Positions 47,444-56,824 of a stretch of 64,000 nt of DNA are shown one piece after another. Source of the DNA: Cryptomeria japonica (Eukaryota; Streptophyta; Pinopsida; Cupressales; Cupressaceae); assembly GCF_030272615.1 (NCBI RefSeq), contig NC_081405.1:317427041-317491040 (forward strand). The letters are read 5' to 3'. Numbering within the stretch: position 1 is the stretch's first letter; each line of letters starts with the position of its first letter. Position numbers and translations under genes: made by a program. The notes beneath the pieces are model-generated. The model did no database searches, was not told the DNA's origin, and was given only the letters and a program-made list of their open reading frames with translations.

Positions 47444-48449
47444 ATGGAAGCAGAATCATCTTTTGTTCCTATTTTTGTTGCAAATACAACTATAGTTTAG
47501 TTTAAGGACCGCCCCAAGCCAATTTTCAAGGGGTATCCACATGTGGCTACCACGAAAGATTTGGTTGGATCATTTTCTCACATTCTGGAGGGAGTGGTGT
47601 ATGTGGAAAATGTTAGGACATACATTCATTGTCATATAGAGGACTTGGCAAATTTAGAGATCAAGGGAATGCATATGAATGAATTAATGGGAGAATCTAG
47701 TAAGATTAAACTGGTATATAAACACATTAAAGATCTAGGGTTTACAGATATTCTAGATATTCTAGAGTTTGAGGATGAAATATACAAATATGTATTGAGC
47801 AGAGTACATGGGGAATTCATATGGCTGGAGAGACCTTGTAAAATTACTAAGGAAGCCATCTGGCCAATTAGTGGTTTGCCATTGGTAGGGCAACATCTAG
47901 ATAAGAAAGTATCAAATGACTTTGTGAGGAATATCATGGACAGCACATCTGACAAGAGATCGATGAAAGTGAACACTATCACTGACACTGACATCAAATT
48001 TGGAAGCCTGGCTATAGGATACAAGGCAACTGAGTCAAATTGACTAAATTCTATTTCTAGTTCATGTAGTTTGGCTGCATAGAAGACAATGAGAGAAAAT
48101 GTAAAGTTGGATCTTTGTGGTTGGATGCTTGAAGAGTTATTGATAGATTTAGGAAAGATTAAAGGTGAGAAGAAGGGCACCTTCCGGTATGGAAATTTGT
48201 TAGTCTTCTTAATGCTATACTTTTTGAATGATACACCTGAATTGGTAGGAAACAATGGGCTTTTGACATTCCAGCAGGAAGACAGATGAAACAATCAATT
48301 GCTGCATTAGGAAGTCAAAGAGATGATAAGATGTGGGGTTAATTCAAGGCTTTTAAAAAATCTATGAGGTCTAGGATAATAATACGTGAGCATATAGTAG
48401 AGAAATACTCTACCGAGATTTATTTCATGGTTAAGAAGGATGTGACTCT
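47444..48449 (+). pseudogene. Element C ORF2: conserved protein of unknown function
   Basis: Counterpart of ORF2 of element J. From an ATG at 47444 ('MEAESSFVPIFVANTTIV') one frame runs to 48289 with stops at only 47498-47500, 48041-48043 and 48080-48082. The longest open piece (47543-48043) has 'SFSHILEGVVYVENVRTY', 'LGFTDILDILEFEDEIYK', 'YVLSRVHGEFIWLERPC' and 'ISGLPLVGQHLDKKVSNDFV'. The last part reads 'MRENVKLDLCGWMLEELLID', 'KIKGEKKGTFRYGNLLVFLM'. After one frameshift near 48275 the match to J continues ('KQSIAALGSQRDD') to 48449, where element D begins. The basic tail seen in J is therefore cut off. I cannot assign a family. Confidence 0.75.
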
Positions 48450-48805
48450 TGTTGGCATTTTTTATGATGTTGTTGCAATTGTCATTGATGGACACACACT
48501 TGCTTTGAGATCACTTTTTGTATCTATGAGTTATGCTCAACCGATATTTGTTCCAACTGGTATTATGTATTATAGTCTTTAGACTATCGGTGTTTTGTAG
48601 AAAGTGTTTACCAATTCCAAGTAGTATGAAGACCTCAAGTGGTTCGAGGATCCCTAAGTGGTACGAAGAAGTGAAGTGACAGTTATCATTTTCCCAATCT
48701 TCATTTTGGCAAACTGGCAATTGGTAAAATGTGTGAACCGGTAATCGGTAAAATATGTGAACCGGTAATAGGTAAATGAATGAACCGGTATTACTCTGTG
48801 ATGAG
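48450..48805 (+). repeat. LTR of element D, left part
   Basis: Starts TGTTGGCATTTTTTATG and is interrupted at 48805 by copia element E. It contains several copies of the short phrase AACCGGTAAT/ATCGGTAAAAT (48715-48790). It continues at 53607, giving an LTR of about 1180 bp when E and the duplicated ATGAG are taken out. Confidence 0.75.
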
Positions 48806-49302
48806 TGTAAATGTAAATAGACTATGATGACTTTCAAAACAATCAGAATTCTGACACAATGAATTTATACTATTATTGTTTGATATGAAGAAATATAAAA
48901 CTGATTTTTATGTCTTATTAGTTTGCCTCTGTAGATACGAAAGACCAAGCAATTATATGTATTCTCCCTTTCACTGCATGTATCATACTTATTGTCTTAT
49001 TCAATAATGGGAGGCAGATATATATCTTTTATTTTCATTGGATTGTGCCTCCACAAGGGGTCGCGATCCTATGTGGAACCACGTGGTTCCACATAGGGTC
49101 GTGACCCCTATGTGGAGCCACGATCCTTCTACACCGATGGAATTACTTTAAACCAAACATCACATTTAGCAAACTAATATGTTAGTTTAATACTAACTTA
49201 ATTAAATCCCAATAAATCACAAGTAACATAAAATCAAATTTTTGGGTGCTAATAATCAGATTACGATTTTGTTTAGAGTTACGACTGAGACTAATTTTAA
49301 CA
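48806..49302 (-). repeat. 3' LTR of element E, with polypurine tract
   Basis: From TGTAAATGTAAATAG to TTTTAACA. It is followed by CTCCCTCTTAGTCTTAGG (49303-49320), on the element strand a purine-rich tract ending AGAGGGAG before the LTR. A palindrome of 52 bp with two mismatches is at 49057-49108. Confidence 0.95.
49016..49108 (-). promoter_or_regulatory. Putative E promoter: TATA element and G-box palindrome
   Basis: AGATATATATCT at 49016-49027 can serve as a TATA element on the minus strand. Thirty bases upstream of it (49057-49108) lies an inverted repeat of 26-bp arms with no loop, perfect over the central 30 bp (49068-49097) and centred on CCACGTGG. CACGTG is the core of plant G-boxes bound by bZIP and bHLH factors. 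The other LTR has the same arrangement at 53356-53407 with a single mismatch. Confidence 0.6.
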
Positions 49303-49860
49303 CTCCCTCTTAGTCTTAGGAGTATAGATCTAAAACTTAATTTAGCTCAACACTAATCTCATGATAATTACATCACCTAGGTGTGAAGAATCATCCTGTG
49401 ATTCTAAGGATATACTCACTTTGATATCCAATTTTAAGTATCAACCTATGATACTAAGGATATACTCACTTTGATATCCTTGTTTTAAGTATTAGCCTGT
49501 GATACTAAGGATATACTCATTTTGATATCCTTGTTATAGTATGTGCACTGGCATTAATCCGCTTACATAATGTCTACTATAACTTATCATATTACTGATA
49601 TTCAAATTGTCTGATTTTCAGTTTATATGATCTTCCAAACATTTATAAGATCGTCACCTTACAATGTTAAAATACAAGTGTTCATTAACTAAAGAATCAT
49701 CATCCTTTAGGAATGAACACAGGGAAAGGTTACATACTTCATATACTCAAATATATGACCAATAAGTTTACATAATTTTAGACATCAATTACATTTTAAC
49801 CATACCAAGATACCTCCTGAAGTGATCGATTTTCACTCTTGCTGGGGTTTGGTGAGAATG

Positions 49861-50934
49861 TTAGTTGTCTAATCTCCTGTATTGACATTCCAATCTTATT
49901 ACCTTTCTCTCTACCATGTCTCTTACATAGTGATATGGGATCTCAATGTGCTTGGATCTATCATGGAAAACTAGATTCATTGAAAGTTTAATGCAACTCT
50001 GATTGTCACAATGAATGATAGCAGGCTTCAGACTTTCACCAAATAGTCCTACTATCAATTTTCTCAACCATACGGCTTCCTTAGCTACCATGGATGCAAC
50101 TATATATTTAGCTTCTGTGGAGCTCTGAGCTACGGATGATTGTTTTCTGTAGATCCAAGATACCATAGCTGATCCTAAGCTAAAACAACATCCTAAAGTG
50201 CTCTTCCTGTCTATCACGCTTCCAGCCCAGTCTGAATCAGAGTGTCCATGTAGGTTCAATGCAATGTGTTCATAATGTAGTCCATATTCCAAGGTACCTT
50301 GTAGATATCTCAATATATTCTTTACTGCAACCAAATGTATTTCTTTGTGTTCAACCATGTGTTGGCCGAGTGCATTTACTGCATAACATATATTAGGTTT
50401 GGTATTGACTAGATACATTAACGATCTAATAATCTGTCTGTAAAATGTTGAATCTGCAAATTTGGAATCTACTATATCTTCTTTTAGTTTATGTAGGTTT
50501 GTTTCCATAGGAGATGACATTGGTTTACAATTCATCATTCCAAATCTCTTCAGAATGTCAATGGTATATTTACCTTGATTTAGATAAATAGCATTTGGTT
50601 TTTGCCATACTTCTAATCCAAGGAAATAATGGAGTAGACCTAAATCCTTCATCTCAAACTCTGATGCTAGTTCATGTTTGCATTTTGCAATGAGATGATC
50701 TTTGCCTGTAATTAATAAGTCATCTACATATAATATGAGTATCAACATTTCACCTTTGATTATTTTGAAATACAGATTTGGATCAGCAATGTTCTTAGAG
50801 AAACCTATCTCTAATAAGTAACTGTCAATTCTTTCATACCATGCTCTAGGAGCTTGTTTTAATCCATACAATGCTTTCTCTAACATACATACATGCGTTT
50901 TAGCATTTTTTACCTCAAATCTGACATCTCTGCT
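49861..50934 (-). pseudogene. Reverse transcriptase (C-terminal part) and RNase H, element E
   Basis: An open frame of 341 codons from 50886 begins within RT at 'KALYGLKQAPRAWYERIDSY'. It keeps the catalytic box 'LILYVDDLLITG' and 'MKDLGLLHYFLGLEVW', then RNase H with 'SDSDWAGSVIDRKST', 'SSTEAKYIVASMVAKEAVWL' and 'IHCDNQSCIKLS'. Upstream, the integrase end 'SRDVRFE' is joined to 'KTHVCMLEKALYGLKQ' near 50905, so the N-terminal half of RT (fingers and first catalytic Asp) is deleted, some 700 bp. The remaining RT/RNase H is unusually well preserved for this window. Confidence 0.9.
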
Positions 50935-51718
50935 TCATTCTATTTGTCTTTGACCACGAATGAATATTTGGTAGGCTTTAGATGTTTCACTATATCCTAC
51001 AAAAATCCCTTTCTGTCCAGTAGGTTCTAATTTAGTTCTTTTCTCCTTAGGTACATGAATATAAACAGGATATCCAAATATTTTGAGATGGCTAATATCA
51101 GGTTTAATTCCAGTAAAGACTTCTTTAGGAGTTTTGTCACCAATATGAGAGCGAGGACATCTATTTTGAATGTATACAACGGTATTAGTGGCTTCTCCCC
51201 AAAGTGTAGTTTCTAGGTTTTGATCTAACAACATAGCTCTTGCCACTTCTACTATTGTTCTAGTTTTCTTTTAGCAACCCGGTTTTGTTGAGGATTGTAA
51301 GGTACAGTGAACTCCCTCTTAATCCAGCATCTTTACAAAACTCTTTAAACACTTCTAATGTGTATTCCCTACCATTGTCAGTCCTAAGAGTTTTGATTTT
51401 CCTACCGGAGTGATTTTCTGTAATAGATTTGAACTCTTTAAATTTCCTAAGAATATCTTCAGATTCTTTACTTTTAAGGAAATAAAACCACGTTTTCCTA
51501 GAAAAATCGTCTACAAAGATTACATAGTATAATGCATTTCCTAGTGATGGTTCAAACATAGGCCCACATAAGTCAGAGTGAACTAGTTCTAGTACCCCTT
51601 TAGTTTTTCTAGAACTGCAAGGAAAAGAGCTTTTAGTGTTTTTCCCTAGTGCACATCCTTTACAAACATCTGAATGAATTGGCTTTAGTTTAGGTAGTCC
51701 TATGACTAATTTCTCCAT
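50935..51718 (-). pseudogene. Integrase of element E
   Basis: 'CKGCALGKNTKSSFP' (zinc region), 'LVHSDLCGPMFEPSLGNALY' with the first catalytic Asp, 'IKTLRTDNGREYTLEVFKEF' with the second, then after a frameshift near 51250-51260 'ARAMLLDQNLETTLWGEATN' and 'GIFVGYSETSKAYQIF'. A stop follows 'RGQRQIE'. Two open segments (51718-51260 and 51246-50935) lie in different frames. Confidence 0.9.
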
Positions 51719-51766
51719 AGAGGGTAGAGCATGAAAATGTAAGTGCCCTAGTCTTCTATGCCAAAT

Positions 51767-52200
51767 TTATGCTTGATCTATGACTTCACCAAGTAAGGTT
51801 TGATTTGGCTCATTACACAATTCACATAGGTGCCCTTGTCTATAACCAATCACTTGTACTCTTTTGAAGGTGGTTGTTTTTGGCCATGCCATTACCTTTC
51901 CTTTTATGAATGAGACTCTATATCCATAATCCTCAAGTGCAGAGATAGAGACTAAGTTCCTTTTGATGCCTGGTATAAATAGTACCCCGGTGAGTTGGAT
52001 TGAGATTCCAGACTTCAGTCTGATTGTACATGTCCTGACACCCTTTACAGGATGTGCAGAGTCATCCCCTATTGTTACCTCTTCATTTGATCCCTTTTCC
52101 ATTGAGTCTAGTAATTCTCTAAATCCGGTGACATGTCTTGACGATCCACTATCTATCACCCAAGTGTTAGACTTGTTTGAAGCTTGACTTGATAGTGTTG
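51767..52200 (-). pseudogene. Protease and pre-integrase region of element E
   Basis: 'WVIDSGSSRHVTGFRELLDS' is the copia retropepsin active site with DSG intact. 'VLFIPGIKRNLVSISALEDY' is the typical following motif. The region is open for 130 residues and ends with a stop just before the integrase zinc motif ('IWHRRLGHLHFHALPS'). Confidence 0.9.
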
Positions 52201-52264
52201 AATATAATACAAACTTCTCATATTCAAGTTCTGTGTTCCTCTCTAATTTGGTGAATGATGCCTG

Positions 52265-53047
52265 CTATTTTACTTTATCAGGACAATTAAATGACATATG
52301 TTCGTACTGATCACATCTATGACATTGGATTTTTGACATGTCTTTCTTATAAAAGCTTTTCCCATGATGGGATTTTCTCTTCTTGAAGTTTCTCTTCTTG
52401 CCTTTCTTATGGGAGTCGGTATTCAGAATGTGGAGGTCTTCATCTTTAGTTTTGTGATTTCCCCCTTTCATTTGCCTTGATTTTTCAAGGAGACAGTCAT
52501 CCCTTAGTCAATCAAATTCTATGAATTTATCCCTTGCATTTATGCCTTGTTTGAATGATTCCCAAGATTTAGGTAATCCGTCTAGGGTAATCATTGATAG
52601 TTCTTGCTTCTGAACATGATAATCAAGTTTTTGCAGTTGATCTCTGAGTGAACCTATCCTCATGAAGTATGAGTTTATTGTTTCACCTTTATTTATACTT
52701 ATGTGGTTCAATTGTCTTTTTAGAGCTAGGGTTTTGATCGGATTATTTATTTCATACGTCCTTTCAAGGGTTTTGAACATTTCATATGCATTGTCATATT
52801 TTAATATAAGTGGTATTATGTGATCCCTTACTGCATCTATCATGATTTTTACAGCTTTATCATTTCTTTCATTCCATATAGTTTTCTCAAGTTCGTCTAT
52901 AGGTTCGGGCTTGTCCTGTTTTATGAATTTGATTACTTTGTTCTCTTTTAACACTATCATAATTCTAACTTTCCAAGCCAAAAAATTTGCTGCTCCTTCA
53001 AGTCTGTCCTCGAATCTGATTGTGTTCACCATTATAGAACTCTTCAA
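52265..53047 (-). pseudogene. Gag of element E
   Basis: From an ATG at 53047 ('MKSSIMVNTIRFEDRLEGAA') 179 codons are open through the UBN2-type capsid ('IPLILKYDNAYEMFKTLERT', 'SINKGETINSYFMRIGSLRD', 'LDGLPKSWESFKQGIN') to a stop at about 52508. The C-terminal part (52471-52265) is basic and carries a zinc knuckle CHRCDQYEHMSFNC, in which the Gly before His is replaced by Glu. The primer-binding site CATGGTATCAAAGCC lies just upstream (53092-53106 on the complement). Confidence 0.9.
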
Positions 53048-53105
53048 TTTTCTAAACTTCGCTTTTTGTCTATTTGGATCTTTAAGCAGTTAGGCTTTGA
53101 TACCA

Positions 53106-53601
53106 TGTAAATGTAAATAGACTGTGATGACTTTCAGAACAATCAGAATTCTGAGACAATGAATTTATATTGTTATTATTTGATATGAAGAAATATAAAA
53201 CTGATTTTTATGTCTTATCAGTTTGCCTCTGTAGATACAAAGACCAAGCAATTATATGTATTCTCCCTTTCACCGCATGTATCGTACTTATTGTCTTATT
53301 CAATAATGGGAGGCGGATATATATCTTTTGTCTTGATTGGATCATGCCTCCACAAGGGGTCATGATCCTATGTGGAACCACGTGGTTCCACATAGGGTCA
53401 TGACCCCTGTGTGGAGCCACGATCCTTCTACATTGGTGGAATTACTTTAAACCAAACATCACATTTAGCAAACTAATATGTTAGTTTAATACTAAATTAA
53501 TTAAATCCCAATAAATTGCACATAACATAAAATCGAATTTCTAGGTGCTAATAATCAGATTATGATTTTGTTTAGAGTTACGACTGAGACTAAATTTAAC
53601 A
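53106..53601 (-). repeat. 5' LTR of element E (496 bp)
   Basis: Partner of 48806-49302. It contains the better-preserved palindrome at 53356-53407 (26-bp arms, one mismatch, centre CACGTG). It is followed by ATGAG (53602-53606) and the rest of the D LTR. Confidence 0.95.
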
Positions 53602-53606
53602 ATGAG

Positions 53607-54429
53607 TTACCAACTAGTATTATTTTGTGATGAATTATCATCCACCGACACTTTGGCGGTGATTTTGTGTCGTGTTACCAAATGTGTCCAGATGCACTGA
53701 ACCTAGGAACTTGCAATGTAATCCTATTGGACCGACATGAAATTAGTTTGCTTTATAAGGACATCATGTCTAGGGTTTTAAAAGGTGGTTAGGGTTTTGT
53801 GTGGTTGATGAAGTTTTTGCATGTGCGATCGCAGAAGAAGATTAGGTCTGTGTGAAGAAACAGAGTGTGAAGATATTAAAGACTGATGTAATGTTGAAAT
53901 GCATTAACAATGAGCTATCAAGGATCTAACCAAGCATACTATGCTATTATTTAGATCACTCACTTGTTGATTACTCACATCTTTGACAAGTTTGTAACCC
54001 TTAACTGAGTAGGCCTGGAAAAGCCTTTGTAAATCCTCTAACAAGGTGGTTAACAACTGTGGATTTGAAATCCTCTCACAAGGTAGTCTTTAATCGAACT
54101 TATCTCCTAACAGAGATTGAGATTCCTAATAGGATCTGTTCTGGTAAGGAACATTGTATGACCTTAACTAGTCTGGTTACTATTCTACAAATAGTTACTT
54201 GTGAGTTTCATCTCACAGTGGTTTTTCCCATTTGGGTTTCCACGTCAAAATCTCTTGTGTTATGGTGATTGTGCTTCTGTGGATGAATTCCTTATTTGTT
54301 GTTTAGTTTGCATTTGTGTTAGCTAGTTTGTTAGTAAAACTGTTATACCAGTTTACTGCTAAACTGTTTAAGTGTTTAAGTTCAGTAATTATTGGTATAC
54401 TACTTCACCCCCCCTCTTAGTATTCATCA
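53607..54429 (+). repeat. LTR of element D, right part, with primer-binding site
   Basis: Continues the LTR interrupted at 48805 and ends CTTAGTATTCATCA at 54429. TTGGTATCAGAGCC follows at 54431-54444, a perfect initiator-tRNA-Met-type primer site. The conserved copia LTR block is at 54213-54246 (CAGTGGTTTTTCCC ... GGGTTTCCACGT). The end TTCATCA resembles the solo LTR at 32965-34394. Confidence 0.8.
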
Positions 54430-54479
54430 ATTGGTATCAGAGCCAACCTTTCTATAAGTTTAACCACTTGGAAAGAGAT

Positions 54480-55277
54480 ATGGGGGAATACATTGTGAGG
54501 GAACTTACTCATCGACTCACTCAGACTGAGAAAGCCTATGATGAACTCAAAGTCAAATATAAGGCCTCTCTGGCAAAAAGAAGAGAGCATGCTGAGAAAC
54601 TGATGGAACTAACTGAAAATAGTTCCTCTGATGAAGCAGACATCGAAGCCCTAGTTGAAGAATTTGAAAAACTGAATGAGTCTAATGCCAACCTAAGAAG
54701 GGAACTTGAAGGACTGACTATCAGGATATGTCAAGAGCTTGAGAACCAGAGAAAAGCTGAAGATCTAGTAAAAGAAAAAGGTCATGAGGTCTCCAAGATA
54801 TAGCAAGAAATCAATGCACTTACTGCTCATCTCCAAGAGAGTAAAGTGGAAAAAGAGGAAATGCAAGGTGAACTAAACATGGCTATTTCTGAGAATGCAA
54901 CTTTCAAGGAATCCAATGCTACTATTTCCAAAGAACTCACTGAGTCGAAGGAAATACTTACCAAATTCAATAAGAGCACTATTAAGCTAGAGAAAAATCT
55001 TGAATCAGCTAAACTGGTAAAGAATACCACTAGACTTGGTTTTTCTGGTTATGAGGAAGGTGAGAGGTCTGGAGCAAAAGGCAGAGCATCAAAGAAGCAA
55101 CTGATACTAAAGGATAAAGGTAAGCAAAATTTCAAACTTGTTTGCTTTAATTGTCTCAAGGAAGGACACACTGCCAATGTATGTAGAAGTAAGGATTACA
55201 ATAATTTTCCCTACTTTATAAATAATAAGCCTAGATCAAATAGATTCAATGGTAACTATATACACCTAAAAATGGTC
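54480..55277 (+). pseudogene. Element D ORF1: coiled-coil Gag-like protein, truncated
   Basis: Starts 36 bases after the primer site: 'MGEYIVRELTHRLTQTEKAY'. Almost all of the first 200 residues form a coiled coil rich in Glu, Lys and Leu ('LVEEFEKLNESNANLRRELE', 'ISKELTESKEILTKFNKSTI'), with one TAG at 54801-54803. A basic stretch and a zinc knuckle follow (CFNCLKEGHTANVC, all four ligands present). It breaks near 55277 where the LTR of gypsy element G2 begins, so any ORF2 is lost. The same coiled-coil/knuckle layout as ORF1 of J suggests a related pol-less family. Confidence 0.75.
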
Positions 55278-56315
55278 TGAAGATAGTTAATTAAATACAC
55301 AGTTATTTGATTAATTCCCCTTCTCAATTAATTGAATTCACAATCAATTTAATTAATTTATTTATTCATCTACTAGTAAATAAATCTACATGATTTATTT
55401 ATATAGTTCATCTCACATCCCCCTTTGATTAATTAATTCTAAATTAATTAATGTCTCCCCATTTTAATCAATTCTTCTAATCCCTAATTAAGATTAACAA
55501 ACTCAATTTTGTTGAGATTAATTACCATTTTCCAATTATTTGAATTTCTAAATTCAAATGAGCACATGGCTCCTAACTTTAACCACCCAACCTAACCATC
55601 CCCTAACCTAACCCATTCAATCTAATATTGGGTCTAACTAACCCTATCCTATCTTGCACATTCTAACCTCCTTATCCTAATCTCTCATGGTGTGGATATT
55701 CTCTCCTTGAGACACATGCCACTTTTGCCACATGTCTCCTCCCTTGGACACTTGCCCTCTCATGAGCAAGGCTCCTTGACACTTGTCACCATAGAGATGA
55801 CAAGTGTCCCTTCCTCCAACCTCTTCTCCAACTTCCTCCATCTTGGCCCTTGATATCTTCAGATCAAATTCAGACCGTCGATTCCTACCACCTCAGCTTT
55901 GGCCTTGGAAATCCTATTAATACCCCTCATTTTGGAGCAATAAGGATCCCATCTCATATCAATTTAGGCATTGTTACTATAGGCATTTGCATTTCACTTA
56001 TCTAGTAATTAGCTTTGGATTTATCATAGCATGTTCATCTAGGTTCTTAAATCATGCATTTCATATCATCTCCATAGTTAATCATGATCAATTAGCTACT
56101 CAACTCTTGAGTTGTCACTTTGGAGGTCACTGCTCCACTAAGAGCCCATCAATCCAACACCTTCAAGGTCCTCAAGAATAGAGGAAAATGGGACATTTCA
56201 AGGAAGGCTTATGGTTTGCATCTTTGATTTAGTTTTCAATTAAGCTTTCAATTATGTTTTTATTGTCTCATTATATGTGTATGCCTCTTATACTAACCAC
56301 ATTTTTAGCATCACA
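55278..56315 (+). repeat. 5' LTR of gypsy element G2 (about 1040 bp)
   Basis: Begins TGAAGATAGTTAATT where the D coding sequence breaks and ends near TTAGCATCACA, a few bases before the primer site. The start is inferred from the break and the TG. It holds an 11-bp inverted repeat (55778-55808) and a weak TATA-like TATTAATA at 55915-55922. The second LTR is outside the window. Confidence 0.65.
55778..55808. repeat. Perfect 11-bp inverted repeat upstream of the G2 promoter
   Basis: GACACTTGTCA and TGACAAGTGTC separated by nine bases. Each arm contains CACTTG/CAAGTG, an E-box-like hexamer. It lies about 110-140 bp upstream of the TATA-like sequence. Related ACACATGCCAC and GACACTTGCC phrases occur just upstream. 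Confidence 0.8.
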
Positions 56316-56320
56316 TTAAT

Positions 56321-56339
56321 TGGTGCCCACCGTGGGGCC
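56321..56339 (+). other. Primer-binding-site region of gypsy element G2
   Basis: TGGTGCCCACCGTGGGGCC directly after the LTR. This type of sequence follows the 5' LTR of many plant Tat-lineage gypsy elements. I do not assign the tRNA. Confidence 0.65.
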
Positions 56340-56530
56340 TAGCCCCTTTGATCTTTAATAAGTTTGCTTGTAGGAAATTTCATTGATAGGTTGATTAGCT
56401 CTTTCAAAGTGCAAATTAGTTCTCTTGGGCTCCCAAATTGCATTCTTGGCTTCTTTTGTGGCGTTCTGGCACCTCAAATGACATTTATGGGAGATTCCTC
56501 AACTCTGTTTTTATGTTTTTCTATACTTTA

Positions 56531-56824
56531 GTACTTTCAGTCTATACTTTAGCATTTTTGGTATGTATGGTGGCATTTTTGGTACATTTGTCAGCATTTT
56601 CAGTCTGTTTGATTGTGTTTTTGGTTTGCAGAATAGCATTTCTGGTTTGCAGAACAACTCTTCTGGTTTGCAGAATAACATTTTTGGTTTGCAGAACAGC
56701 GCTTCTGGTTTGCAGAATAACATTTCTGGTGTGCAGAGCAGCATTTCTGGTGTGCAGAGCTGCGTTCTTGGCACATATGATGGTGTTCTTGGTCAATTTG
56801 ATGGCATTTTCAGTTTTTTATTAA
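56531..56824 (+). repeat. 21-bp repeat block A (14 units)
   Basis: Units start every 21 bases in strict register from 56531 (56552, 56573, and so on to 56804). Core units read GCATTTCTGGTTTGCAGAAC plus one base; the first three and last two are more diverged (GCATTTTTGGTATGTATGGT, GTGTTCTTGGTCAATTTGAT). No unit is lost or gained by a base over nearly 300 bp. Confidence 0.95.

Larger units (their letters stand above)
46234..48449 (+). mobile_element. Element C: second member of the J family, internally deleted
   Basis: 5' LTR 46234-47141, primer site 47143-47156, a short ORF1 remnant and ORF2. Relative to J about 1.25 kb is missing between 47340 and 47350, removing most of the coiled coil and all zinc knuckles. 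The element is inserted in the 5' LTR of B, in the opposite orientation. It stops at 48449 where the LTR of element D starts, so its own 3' LTR is not seen. Confidence 0.8.
48806..53601 (-). mobile_element. Copia element E, 4.8 kb, inserted in the LTR of D
   Basis: LTRs of 497 and 496 bp (48806-49302, 53106-53601) flank a minus-strand gag-pol. The target duplication ATGAG is perfect (48801-48805 and 53602-53606). The two LTRs differ at about 33 positions by eye, some 27 of them transitions. A primer site abuts the right LTR and a purine tract the left one. The interior lacks the first part of RT, and has stops and a frameshift, so it is not autonomous. It belongs to a different copia family from B, J, C and D, with much shorter LTRs. 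Confidence 0.95.

Noticed and set aside
48301-48837. Small frames on both strands at the C/D boundary.
   Set aside because: They span the start of the D LTR and repeated ACCGGTAAT phrases; no protein features.
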